The notes under the pieces were generated by a model. It was given only the letters and a program-made list of their open reading frames with translations. It was not told where the DNA came from and searched no databases. 21,353 nt of DNA, taken from positions 1 to 21,353 of the forward strand of contig DASYYE010000452.1 of NCBI GenBank assembly GCA_035946955.1. The letters are read 5' to 3'. Below are positions 1-6,336 of the stretch, one piece after another. Position numbers and translations under genes: made by a program. The DNA is from DASYYE01 sp035946955. GTDB lineage: Bacteria; Actinomycetota; Actinomycetes; Streptosporangiales; Streptosporangiaceae. Position 1 is the first letter of the stretch. Every line of letters begins with the position of its first letter.

Positions 1-13
1 CTCTCAGCCGGTG

Positions 14-979
14 TTAGCCGGTGATCTTGTTGAAGATCGCCGAGTACGCGTAGCCCTTGGGCTTGTCGTACTGGTCGACCTCCCAGAAGGCGAGTTCCTG
101 GACGCCATGGGAGGCGGCGAAGCCCTCCAGGAGCTTCCCATCGGTCTCGCTGAAGAACTCCTGGTCGTCGTTCTTGCCCGCGATCGGGGTCATGCCCATC
201 TGAGCGTAGTCCGGGGAACTTGTGCCGAAAATGCCCTCCAGTTGCGCGGCCGTGTGCTCAGCCCCCGACTCCGCATCACGGAGCACGGGCTGCCCATTAC
301 CGAAGTCCATGACCATGACGTCGATCAGGTTGATCTTCACGCCTGCGCTGATGGCCTGCTTAAGGAAGGTGACCTCGTTGCCGGGCATCCCGCTACTCGG
401 ACTGATCCCGATCGTGAAGTCGACGCTGACCGATGGGTCGGCCTTCTGGAGCATGGCCAGGGCCTGGTCTCGGCGCACGTTGGCAGTGGTGTTGTTCATC
501 ACGTTGCCCTCGATGTCGAAGTCCAGGCGGGTGACGCCGAGGGTGTTCACCACACTGGCGTACGCGGCCTCCAGGTTGGAGACGTTCGTGCACGTGACCG
601 CAAGCTCACCGCCTGACGCACCACCGAAGGAGACCTCCACATTGCCGCCTGCCGCCTGAAGACTGTGGATGTCACTGACAAACGTGTTCATCGGCTGGTT
701 TCCGTCTTCCCACATTGGCGTGCAGCCGCTCTGGGGAGTGAGGAAAGCCAGCGTGTAGAACTTCAGGCCGGTCTTCGCCATGTCGGCATTAACGTCTGCC
801 CAGTCGCCGGGCGTGACCTGGAGGTAGGGGGCTGCGTAGTGGGCCGGCCAACTGGGTGCCTTGGTGGCAGCGCTGGATCCCGGGGGATTAGCCAGTATTG
901 CCGTCGCCGGGACGGCAGCTACGGCCGCAGTGATTGCCACCGCGCGCAGCGGAGTCGGGAATCGAAGGGCAAACCGCAT
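14..979 (-). CDS. Secreted GH18 chitinase-like protein, paralog 1
   Basis: Predicted 321-residue secreted glycoside hydrolase of family 18, most like the Pyrococcus ChiA-like subgroup of bacterial chitinases, which cleave beta-1,4-GlcNAc polymers with an acid/base glutamate. I start at the ATG at 979 because MRFALRFPTPLRAV begins a clear signal peptide (basic start, hydrophobic to about residue 30, Ala-rich cleavage region near 35-40) and an AGAGAGG ribosome site lies 8 bases upstream. The reading frame stays open further 5' but that part is not needed. Visible motifs: YTLAFL (75-80), SFGGASGG (117-124), DFDIEG (153-158, catalytic Glu157) and VMDFG near residue 225. The first Asp of the usual DxxDxDxE motif is Thr here, as in both paralogs. 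There is no carbohydrate-binding module. It is first of three tandem copies. Substrate could be chitin, peptidoglycan glycan or another GlcNAc polymer. Confidence 0.88.
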   Translation of the reverse strand: MRFALRFPTPLRAVAITAAVAAVPATAILANPPGSSAATKAPSWPAHYAAPYLQVTPGDWADVNADMAKTGLKFYTLAFLTPQSGCTPMWEDGNQPMNTFVSDIHSLQAAGGNVEVSFGGASGGELAVTCTNVSNLEAAYASVVNTLGVTRLDFDIEGNVMNNTTANVRRDQALAMLQKADPSVSVDFTIGISPSSGMPGNEVTFLKQAISAGVKINLIDVMVMDFGNGQPVLRDAESGAEHTAAQLEGIFGTSSPDYAQMGMTPIAGKNDDQEFFSETDGKLLEGFAASHGVQELAFWEVDQYDKPKGYAYSAIFNKITG

Positions 980-1297
980 GCTGAGCGCCTCTCTGAGCAT
1001 GGCTGACTGCTGCGGAGGCCGGTGCCGGGGCCGACAAATTCGCCGTACAGCCCGCCGGGGGTTTGAGGGCAACGGGGTCAGTACGTCGGCACGGATGACG
1101 TTATAGGGCGAATCAGGATGTATTACGTGGCTTACATATATAAGTCCGTTAATAAACCGTTATCACCCACAGCCCGCGGGTTCGTAGGGGGCCGGCTTAC
1201 CTTCGGGCGCCTCGGGACGAACGCACGACCGACTGAGTGCCCTTGGTTACAACCATGCCCGACCGCTGATCACACGCTGTCCCTGACGGACGAGGGA
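980..1297. promoter_or_regulatory. Intergenic upstream region of GH18 paralog 1
   Basis: This stretch between the first two GH18 genes holds no convincing gene. It contains an AT-rich island at about 1119-1166 (TTATATATGTAA and TTTATTAACGG on the minus strand), strongly atypical for this GC-rich DNA and about 140 bases upstream of the paralog 1 start, so it probably holds that gene's promoter. A TATAAC hexamer on the minus strand at about 1100 is another -10 candidate. I looked for the palindromic DasR-type operator core TGGTCTAGACCA that controls many Streptomyces chitinases and did not see it. Confidence 0.4.
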
Positions 1298-1324
1298 CGG
1301 CCCTGGCAGTATGTGCCTGGGCCG
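1298..1324. terminator. Hairpin downstream of GH18 paralog 2
   Basis: Eleven-base arms CGGCCCTGGCA and TGCCTGGGCCG pair with one mismatch around the 5-base loop GTATG. It lies about 30 bases beyond the stop codon of GH18 paralog 2 on the minus strand. There is no strong T-tract, which is usual for actinomycete terminators. Confidence 0.5.
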
Positions 1325-1354
1325 CCCCTCGACTAGTTGTGAGACCAGCAGCAG

Positions 1355-2329
1355 TTAGCCGGTGATCTTGTTGAAGACCGCCGAATACTGCCAAGGGGGA
1401 CTGGTGTGCTTGTCGTACTGGTCGACTTCCCAGAACGCCAACTCCTGGACACCGTGGGAGGCAGCAAAGCTCTCCAGGTTCTTCGCATCGGAGATGCTGA
1501 AGTACTCGCGGTCGTCGTTCTTGCCCGCGATCGGAGTCAGGCCCATACCGGCGTAGTCGGGCGAGCTGATGCCGAAGATGCTCTCCATCTGCTTTGCCGT
1601 GGCCACAGCCGCAGACTTCGCGTCGGCGAGCACAGGCTGACCGCTGCCGAAGTCCATCGTCATGATGTTGACGAGGTTGACGTTCACGTTCGCGCTGACG
1701 GCCTGCTTGAGCATGTTGACCTCGTCGCTGGGCAGGCCGTTCGGGTTGACCGCGATCGTAAAGTCCACCTGCACCGAGGGGTCGGCCTTCTGCAGCGCGG
1801 CCAGGGCCTGGTCACGGCGCAGGTTGGCTGAGGTGTTGCCCAGGGTGCTGCCTTCGATGTCGAAGTCCAGGCGTGTAACACCGTAGGTCTTGACGACGCT
1901 CGCGTAGGCAGCCTCCAGACTGGAGACCGACGTGCACGTGATCGCCAGCTCGCCACCTGAGGCGCCACCGAACGAGATCTCCACGTTGCCGCCTTTGGCC
2001 TGCAGCCCTTGGACGTCGCTCACCAATGTGGAGTTGTTCCAGGCGATGTTTCCGTCTTCCCACATCGGCGTGCAGCCGCTCTTGGGGGTGAGGAAAGCAA
2101 GCGTGTAGAACTTCAGGCCCGTCGCCTGCATGTCGGCATTGACGTCACTCCAGTCGCCGGTCGTGAGCTGGAGGTAGGGGGCCGCGTAGTGGGCCGGCCA
2201 GGCAACTGTCTTGGTCGCCGCGCTCGAGCCTGGGGCAGTAGCCACCAGTGCTATCAGCGGGATGGCGGCCACGGCCGCGGTCAGTGCCACCGCGCGCAGC
2301 GGGGCCGGGAGTCGATGGGCGAACCGCAT
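1355..2329 (-). CDS. Secreted GH18 chitinase-like protein, paralog 2
   Basis: Predicted 324-residue secreted GH18 hydrolase and the closest relative of paralog 1; long blocks such as PAHYAAPYLQ, LKFYTLAFLTP, SGCTPMWEDGN and VTRLDFDIEG are shared. I use the ATG at 2329 because it begins a signal peptide (MRFAHRLPAPLRAVALTAAV) and is preceded by the same AGAGAGGCTCAG ribosome site as paralog 1. Catalytic motif DFDIE at 155-159, with Glu159 as proton donor; SFGGASGG at about 119-126; IMTMDFG later in the barrel. Two Cys (86 and about 132) are conserved in all three copies and may form a disulphide. It has its own upstream gap and a downstream hairpin, so it is probably transcribed separately from paralog 1. 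Confidence 0.88.
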   Translation of the reverse strand: MRFAHRLPAPLRAVALTAAVAAIPLIALVATAPGSSAATKTVAWPAHYAAPYLQLTTGDWSDVNADMQATGLKFYTLAFLTPKSGCTPMWEDGNIAWNNSTLVSDVQGLQAKGGNVEISFGGASGGELAITCTSVSSLEAAYASVVKTYGVTRLDFDIEGSTLGNTSANLRRDQALAALQKADPSVQVDFTIAVNPNGLPSDEVNMLKQAVSANVNVNLVNIMTMDFGSGQPVLADAKSAAVATAKQMESIFGISSPDYAGMGLTPIAGKNDDREYFSISDAKNLESFAASHGVQELAFWEVDQYDKHTSPPWQYSAVFNKITG

Positions 2330-2747
2330 ACTGAGCCTCTCTGGGCATGACGGCTGCCGCCGAGAGGCCGGTGCCGCGGGCCGACCATCAGGTAGACGCA
2401 CAGCCGCCGGAGGGTTTGTGAGGGACAGACGTGGTCATTGCTTCGGCATGACGACGCTATCGGACACATCCCGCAATATCGTCTCACTTACGGAAATTAT
2501 CCCCCTTGTTCGGAGGGTCTTGCGGGACGCCAGCCCAGGCCAGGGGGTTGCAGGTGCACGGTTGATGCGCAGAAGTCTTTCACTGACTACATGAGGCGGA
2601 AGTTCTGCTTGAGGTGGCGGCCCGCTCGGGGTGGGGCGACACACCCGTGCCGACCGCCGCTGGGCTGGCCTCGCAAACTGCTAGGGTCGGGAACCACACC
2701 TAGATGGTTCCCGACCCCATCGCTACCGGCGCTGCGGTCGGCCTCCG
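2330..2747. promoter_or_regulatory. Intergenic region between GH18 paralogs 2 and 3
   Basis: 418 bases without a supportable gene. It contains the terminator-like hairpin of paralog 3 (2684-2717, listed separately) and, at about 2450-2510, a relatively AT-rich stretch with minus-strand GATAAT and GATATTGC segments that is the likeliest promoter area for paralog 2. No DasR-type palindrome was seen. Confidence 0.35.
2684..2717. terminator. Perfect 13-bp-arm hairpin downstream of GH18 paralog 3
   Basis: GGGTCGGGAACCA at 2684-2696 and its exact complement TGGTTCCCGACCC at 2705-2717 enclose an 8-base loop. It sits 31 bases past the paralog 3 stop codon, in the right place for a factor-independent terminator of the strong-stem, no-T-tract kind common in actinomycetes. 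Confidence 0.7.
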
Positions 2748-3725
2748 CTAGCTGCCACCTGAGCCGACGCCGCTAGTGATCGCGTTGAAGACCCCCGAGT
2801 AGGTGTAGCCGAGTGGCTTGTCCTTGGAGTCGACCTCCCAGAACGCCAGTTCCTGCACGCCGTTCGAGGCGGCGAAGCTTTCCAGTGTGTTCGCGTTCGG
2901 CAGGGTGAAGTTCTCATCGTCGTCGTTCTTGCCCGCGATCGGGGTCAGGCCGAGCTTGTTCCATGCCTGCGTCGCGGAGATCCCGAAGATGCTCTCCATC
3001 TGAGTCACCGTGGCCTTGGCCGCGGACTCGGCGTCGGAGAGCACGTTCTGGCCGCTGCCGAAATCCATGACCATGATGTTGACCAGGTTGACGTTCACCT
3101 TGGCGCTCACCGCGTTCTTGAGCAGGTTGACCTCGCTGGGCGGAAGGCCATTGGGGTTGACCGCGAGCGTGTAGTCCACCGTGACAGCGGAGTCGGCCTG
3201 CTGAAGCGCTGCCAGCGCCTGGTTACGGCGGGAGTTGGCCATGGTGTGGTTGAGCGTGTTGCCCTCGATGTCGAAGTCCAGACGGGTGACGCCGTAGGTG
3301 TTGACCACGTTGGCGTATGCGTTCTTCAGGCTGGAGACCGACGTGCACGTGACCGCCAGCTCGCCGCCCGACGCGCCACCGAAGGAGATGATGACGTTGC
3401 CGCCCGCGTTCTGCAGGGACTGCACCTGGCTGGTGAACGCCCCGAGTGCGTCGCCGTTGTCCTCCCACTGGGGAGTGCAGCCGCTCTTGGGGGTCAGGAA
3501 CGCCAGGGTGTAGTCCTTGGTGCCGGATGCCTTCATGTCGGCGCTCATGTCGCCAACGTCGCCCTTGGCGACCTGCAGGTAAGGCGCGGAGTAGCGCGCC
3601 GGGTATCCCGCGGTGGCGGCGCTGGAACTCGTGGTTGCGATCGCCATGACCACGATCGGCATGGCGGTGAACGTCATTACCGCCAGTGCCCGGCGGCGCG
3701 CCGGGAACCTGCGTCTGAACCGCAT
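2748..3725 (-). CDS. Secreted GH18 chitinase-like protein, paralog 3
   Basis: Predicted 325-residue secreted GH18 hydrolase, the most divergent of the three tandem copies. The ATG at 3725 starts MRFRRRFPARRRALAV, a very basic signal-peptide start, with an AAGAGG ribosome site about 7 bases upstream. Catalytic motif DFDIEG at 150-155 (Glu154), SFGGASGG at 114-121, IMVMDFGSGQ in the second half. It differs from the others near the N terminus (GYPARYSAPYLQVAKGDVGD), in a two-residue-longer active-site-side loop (ATQAWNKLGL) and in a Gly/Ser tail (GVGSGGS). No binding module is present. The minus-strand TTGACG at 3868-3873 may be a -35 element. Confidence 0.87.
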   Translation of the reverse strand: MRFRRRFPARRRALAVMTFTAMPIVVMAIATTSSSAATAGYPARYSAPYLQVAKGDVGDMSADMKASGTKDYTLAFLTPKSGCTPQWEDNGDALGAFTSQVQSLQNAGGNVIISFGGASGGELAVTCTSVSSLKNAYANVVNTYGVTRLDFDIEGNTLNHTMANSRRNQALAALQQADSAVTVDYTLAVNPNGLPPSEVNLLKNAVSAKVNVNLVNIMVMDFGSGQNVLSDAESAAKATVTQMESIFGISATQAWNKLGLTPIAGKNDDDENFTLPNANTLESFAASNGVQELAFWEVDSKDKPLGYTYSGVFNAITSGVGSGGS

Positions 3726-4053
3726 GATGTGCCTCTTCGAGCCGTGGGCAGGCTGCCGCAAAAGGTGCTGGTGCCGTTTCCGGCCATGAGGGACTGGCCG
3801 ACAGCCTGCCGGAGGAGGACGGGGGGTGGAGCAGTGAGATGAGTGTGTGAGACGTAACAGAGCGCGTCAAGGCATTCGCCCTATTTGTGACACCCACACC
3901 CCGTAATCGCCCAAGCTCAGCGAGTGCTCGTTGTGCCTCTGGCGTGCGGTCCCATGCTTCCGCCCCTGGCAGCGCCAAACTGGCCAGGAGCGGAGGCTTG
4001 TAAGGGGCTAGGGATTACCTTTACTCAGTGGTTACCGTTTGCTCAGCGCTTGC
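3726..4053. promoter_or_regulatory. Intergenic upstream region of GH18 paralog 3
   Basis: About 330 bases with no credible gene. On the minus strand TTGACG (3868-3873) resembles a -35 hexamer but no good -10 follows at normal distance. Near 4025-4060 there are short direct repeats (CTCAG three times) just past the stop of the upstream secreted-protein gene. I see nothing else. Confidence 0.3.
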
Positions 4054-4554
4054 TCAGTGTCCGGGCGGCGGGATGGGCGCGAAGAACAGCCCGTTCGGCT
4101 GGACCGCGACACCCGTGACCGTGAGCGGGGTGACCAAGCCCGTCGCGAGGTCTTCGGTTCCCAGGTAGTTCGGGGGGAAGTTCGGCGGCGAGGGGCACGT
4201 CGACGGTGCGTTGTTGGCGCTGCACGGGGTGACGGACACGAAGGTCATGCCTATCGGGAACGGGCCCATGACCATGTCCACGGCATCGGCGCTGTCGTCC
4301 GTCGTGTACAGGGCACCCGATGGGATGGTGGCCCAGGCCGTGTCATTGACCGACTGCGCGAGATTCAGTACTGAGAGCCGTGGCGTGGTCCCGGAACTGG
4401 TCTCCTTGGCGACATAGGCGCCCGCGCGAGCGTGGCTGGCTGGCCCGTGTTTGAAACCGGACGCAACGGCGGCGGTCACCCCGAATGCGAGGACCACTGA
4501 GATCGTGGCCGTCGCGGCCACGGCCATCACGGCTGGTCGTGCGTGAGGAGGCAT
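4054..4554 (-). CDS. Small secreted protein of unknown function
   Basis: 166 residues. The ATG at 4554 has a well-placed AAGGAG site. Residues 1-7 are basic/polar, about 8-32 are hydrophobic (AVMAVAATATISVVLAFGVT), and an Ala/Ser region follows, so it is either secreted or anchored by one N-terminal helix. The rest is low in charge and rich in Pro, Thr, Asn and Val, with a Cys pair (SVTPCSANNAPSTCPSPP) that could form one disulphide, and a Pro-rich C terminus. I recognise no family and no catalytic motif. It follows the three chitinase-like genes on the same strand, but with its own gap of over 300 bases, so co-regulation is only a possibility. Confidence 0.65.
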   Translation of the reverse strand: MPPHARPAVMAVAATATISVVLAFGVTAAVASGFKHGPASHARAGAYVAKETSSGTTPRLSVLNLAQSVNDTAWATIPSGALYTTDDSADAVDMVMGPFPIGMTFVSVTPCSANNAPSTCPSPPNFPPNYLGTEDLATGLVTPLTVTGVAVQPNGLFFAPIPPPGH

Positions 4555-4591
4555 GAGGGCTCCTTGCTGGTTCCTGGTAGGTTCCGGCCAA

Positions 4592-4642
4592 CCTGACCGT
4601 CCTACCGAGGAAAACTGACGCCTACCTGGCGCTACGGTCAGG
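4592..4642. repeat. 9-bp inverted repeat between two minus-strand genes
   Basis: CCTGACCGT (4592-4600) and ACGGTCAGG (4634-4642) are perfect complements 33 bases apart, in the gap after the FkbH-ACP gene and upstream of the small secreted-protein gene. It may be a terminator for the former or an operator for the latter. The long spacer makes chance plausible. Confidence 0.3.
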
Positions 4643-4695
4643 CGCGGGTGAACCTATGGCCAAGAGCGCCCGACTCCGGGCTGGCTCCAGATGCG

Positions 4696-6336
4696 CTACC
4701 AGGTGGCCCGCTCGGCCACGAACGCCGCGAGGGTGCCCAGCGATGCCAGGCAGCCGAGGTCCAGGTCCTCACCCGCCACGTCTACCCCGAACCGCTGCTG
4801 AACCTCCCGCAGCAGCAGCGTGCCGGTCAGCGAGTCGAGCGCGACGCCGTCCCCGAACAGTGGCGTGTCGTCCGCGATCTCCCGCAGTTCCTCCCGCCCC
4901 GTAACAACCGCAAGAAACTCCCGAATCTCCCGCGCCACGTCCGCGCATTCGGTTAGCGGTTCAGTTTTTGGCCCTCCTGGGGGCCAAAAACTGAACCGCT
5001 GATGGTTGTCCCCAGCTGAACGCGGTTGCCCCTGGGTGGGCGTGGCCTCTGGTGGGACCGTAGCCATCCCGTGCTCGCCGGTGGCTCCCAGGTGTGCGGT
5101 CGCATCGTTCGCAGGCGTGCTCATCCACTCCGGCAGATCCGGCAACGCACCGGTCAGGCCGAGGCGGTAGATGACTGGGCGGCCCGCTGTGGCCTGCTCC
5201 TCCGCCAGCGCCTCGAACCCTGCCTTGGCCAGCGCCATGCGCAGCGGGACGTTCCGCTCGGTCAGCACGCAGGGGAGGTCCAACTGGACCGCTCCCTGCC
5301 GCGCGGCGGTCCGCGCCAGCCAGGCCAGCAGCGCATCGATCACGCCGCGGCCCATCGCCCGGCAGGACACCATGACCAGTTCAGTGGTGACCGTGTCCGC
5401 GTGCCGCGTCACCACGCACCCACCGACGGTCCCATCGTCGCTGAACTCGTCCCGCAACGCCACAGTGACCACATCGGTGCCCTCGGCCTCGACCAACTCG
5501 GCGAACTCCCCTGGCGCCACGGCCCGCGCGGCCGAGTTGAACTGCCGGGTGCGTGCCGCCAGCTCGTCCAGCCGGGGCACGTCCGCCGGAGTGGCCGCCC
5601 TAATGGTGATCTGGGTGCCGACCCAGCGCAGGAACGCCTCCCTGCTCCCGCCGAACGACTGTTCCGCCTCCTGGCGGCGCCTGCGCGCCGCGTACAGGGC
5701 GCTCCGGCGGTGCGCCTCGTCGGTGAGGACCGCCGGGCTGAACTGCGGCCACGCGGTGGCCTGCGCCACCTCGTCCGGAGACAGCACGGTCACCTCTGGC
5801 AGAGCCGCGGCGACCTCCGCCCTTTCGAAGGGGTCGTCGTCCACGAACGCCAGCGTGTCGGTACCGATCCCCAGGTCAGCGGCGACGCGGCGCAGCGCAT
5901 CCGACTTAGCACCCCAGCCGCACACCACCGCGGCGAAGTCCCAGCCGGTGGCCTTGGCGGCGTGTTCGGCGGCGGCAGGCGGGTTGCGGCTCGCGATTGC
6001 GTGCAGGATGCCGCGGCGGCCGAGTTCGGCCAGCACGGCCACCACGGCTGGCTGCACGGGCGGCGGCGTCTGGCCCGACTCGAGGTAGACCCCTGCCAGC
6101 AAGGTGTTGTCGATGTCCCAGACCACGCACTTGACCTGGGCAGGCGGATGGTCCGGGGTGGGCGGCAGGTCAGGCGCAGACGCACGGTCCTGGTCGGCGA
6201 ACCGGTCGTGTGCGGGCGGGTGGTCCGTGGTCTCCGGCAGGTTGGGCGCAGACGCACGGTCCTGGTCAGGCCTGTCGGACACAGGCGGGTGGTCCGGGGT
6301 AGGTGGGTCGGGCGCGTGCAGGCCGTCCTGGGTCAT
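4696..6336 (-). CDS. FkbH-type HAD protein fused to an acyl carrier protein
   Basis: 546 residues. Residues 1-66 are a Pro/Asp-rich disordered repeat. Residues 68-400 match the FkbH family: a HAD phosphatase core with DIDNT (74-78), SRN (116-118), Lys144 and VDDDPFERAEV (165-175), followed by its usual GNAT-like half with RTRQFN (262-267) and RNVPLRMALAKAGF. After a linker, residues 465-546 form a carrier protein with the phosphopantetheine serine in ALDSL (Ser502). Characterised FkbH-type enzymes take a glyceryl group from 1,3-bisphosphoglycerate and load it on an ACP; here enzyme and carrier are one chain. The ATG at 6336 overlaps the stop of the upstream synthase gene by 4 bases (ATGA) and has a GAGGA site, so the two are translationally coupled. 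No polyketide or peptide synthase is nearby. Domain calls are firm; the substrate is inferred. Confidence 0.88.
   Translation of the reverse strand: MTQDGLHAPDPPTPDHPPVSDRPDQDRASAPNLPETTDHPPAHDRFADQDRASAPDLPPTPDHPPAQVKCVVWDIDNTLLAGVYLESGQTPPPVQPAVVAVLAELGRRGILHAIASRNPPAAAEHAAKATGWDFAAVVCGWGAKSDALRRVAADLGIGTDTLAFVDDDPFERAEVAAALPEVTVLSPDEVAQATAWPQFSPAVLTDEAHRRSALYAARRRRQEAEQSFGGSREAFLRWVGTQITIRAATPADVPRLDELAARTRQFNSAARAVAPGEFAELVEAEGTDVVTVALRDEFSDDGTVGGCVVTRHADTVTTELVMVSCRAMGRGVIDALLAWLARTAARQGAVQLDLPCVLTERNVPLRMALAKAGFEALAEEQATAGRPVIYRLGLTGALPDLPEWMSTPANDATAHLGATGEHGMATVPPEATPTQGQPRSAGDNHQRFSFWPPGGPKTEPLTECADVAREIREFLAVVTGREELREIADDTPLFGDGVALDSLTGTLLLREVQQRFGVDVAGEDLDLGCLASLGTLAAFVAERATW
4955..5000. 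repeat. 20-bp perfect inverted repeat inside the FkbH-ACP linker
   Basis: Left arm AGCGGTTCAGTTTTTGGCCC (4955-4974) is exactly complementary to 4981-5000, with 6 bases between. It lies inside the coding sequence, over residues about 446-461, exactly in the linker between the GNAT-like half and the carrier domain, and keeps the frame open. Its T5/A5 runs are unlike the surrounding GC-rich codons. It could be an inserted small palindromic element or an mRNA hairpin acting between the two domains. Confidence 0.9.
6141..6300 (-). repeat. Imperfect 72-bp direct repeat at the start of the FkbH-ACP gene
   Basis: A 23-base identical block begins at 6173 and again at 6245 (offset 72), with flanking similarity (GGCGGGTGGTCCG-like blocks). 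It encodes a repeated Pro/Asp-rich motif (DQDRASAP-[ND]-LP, DHPPA) in the disordered N terminus. Confidence 0.8.

Noticed and set aside
3840..3900. DasR-type operator upstream of the GH18 genes
   Set aside because: No copy of the palindromic core was seen in any of the three upstream gaps.
4955..5000. Intrinsic terminator
   Set aside because: It is inside an open coding sequence whose downstream part encodes an intact carrier domain, and no T-tract follows the stem on the coding strand.
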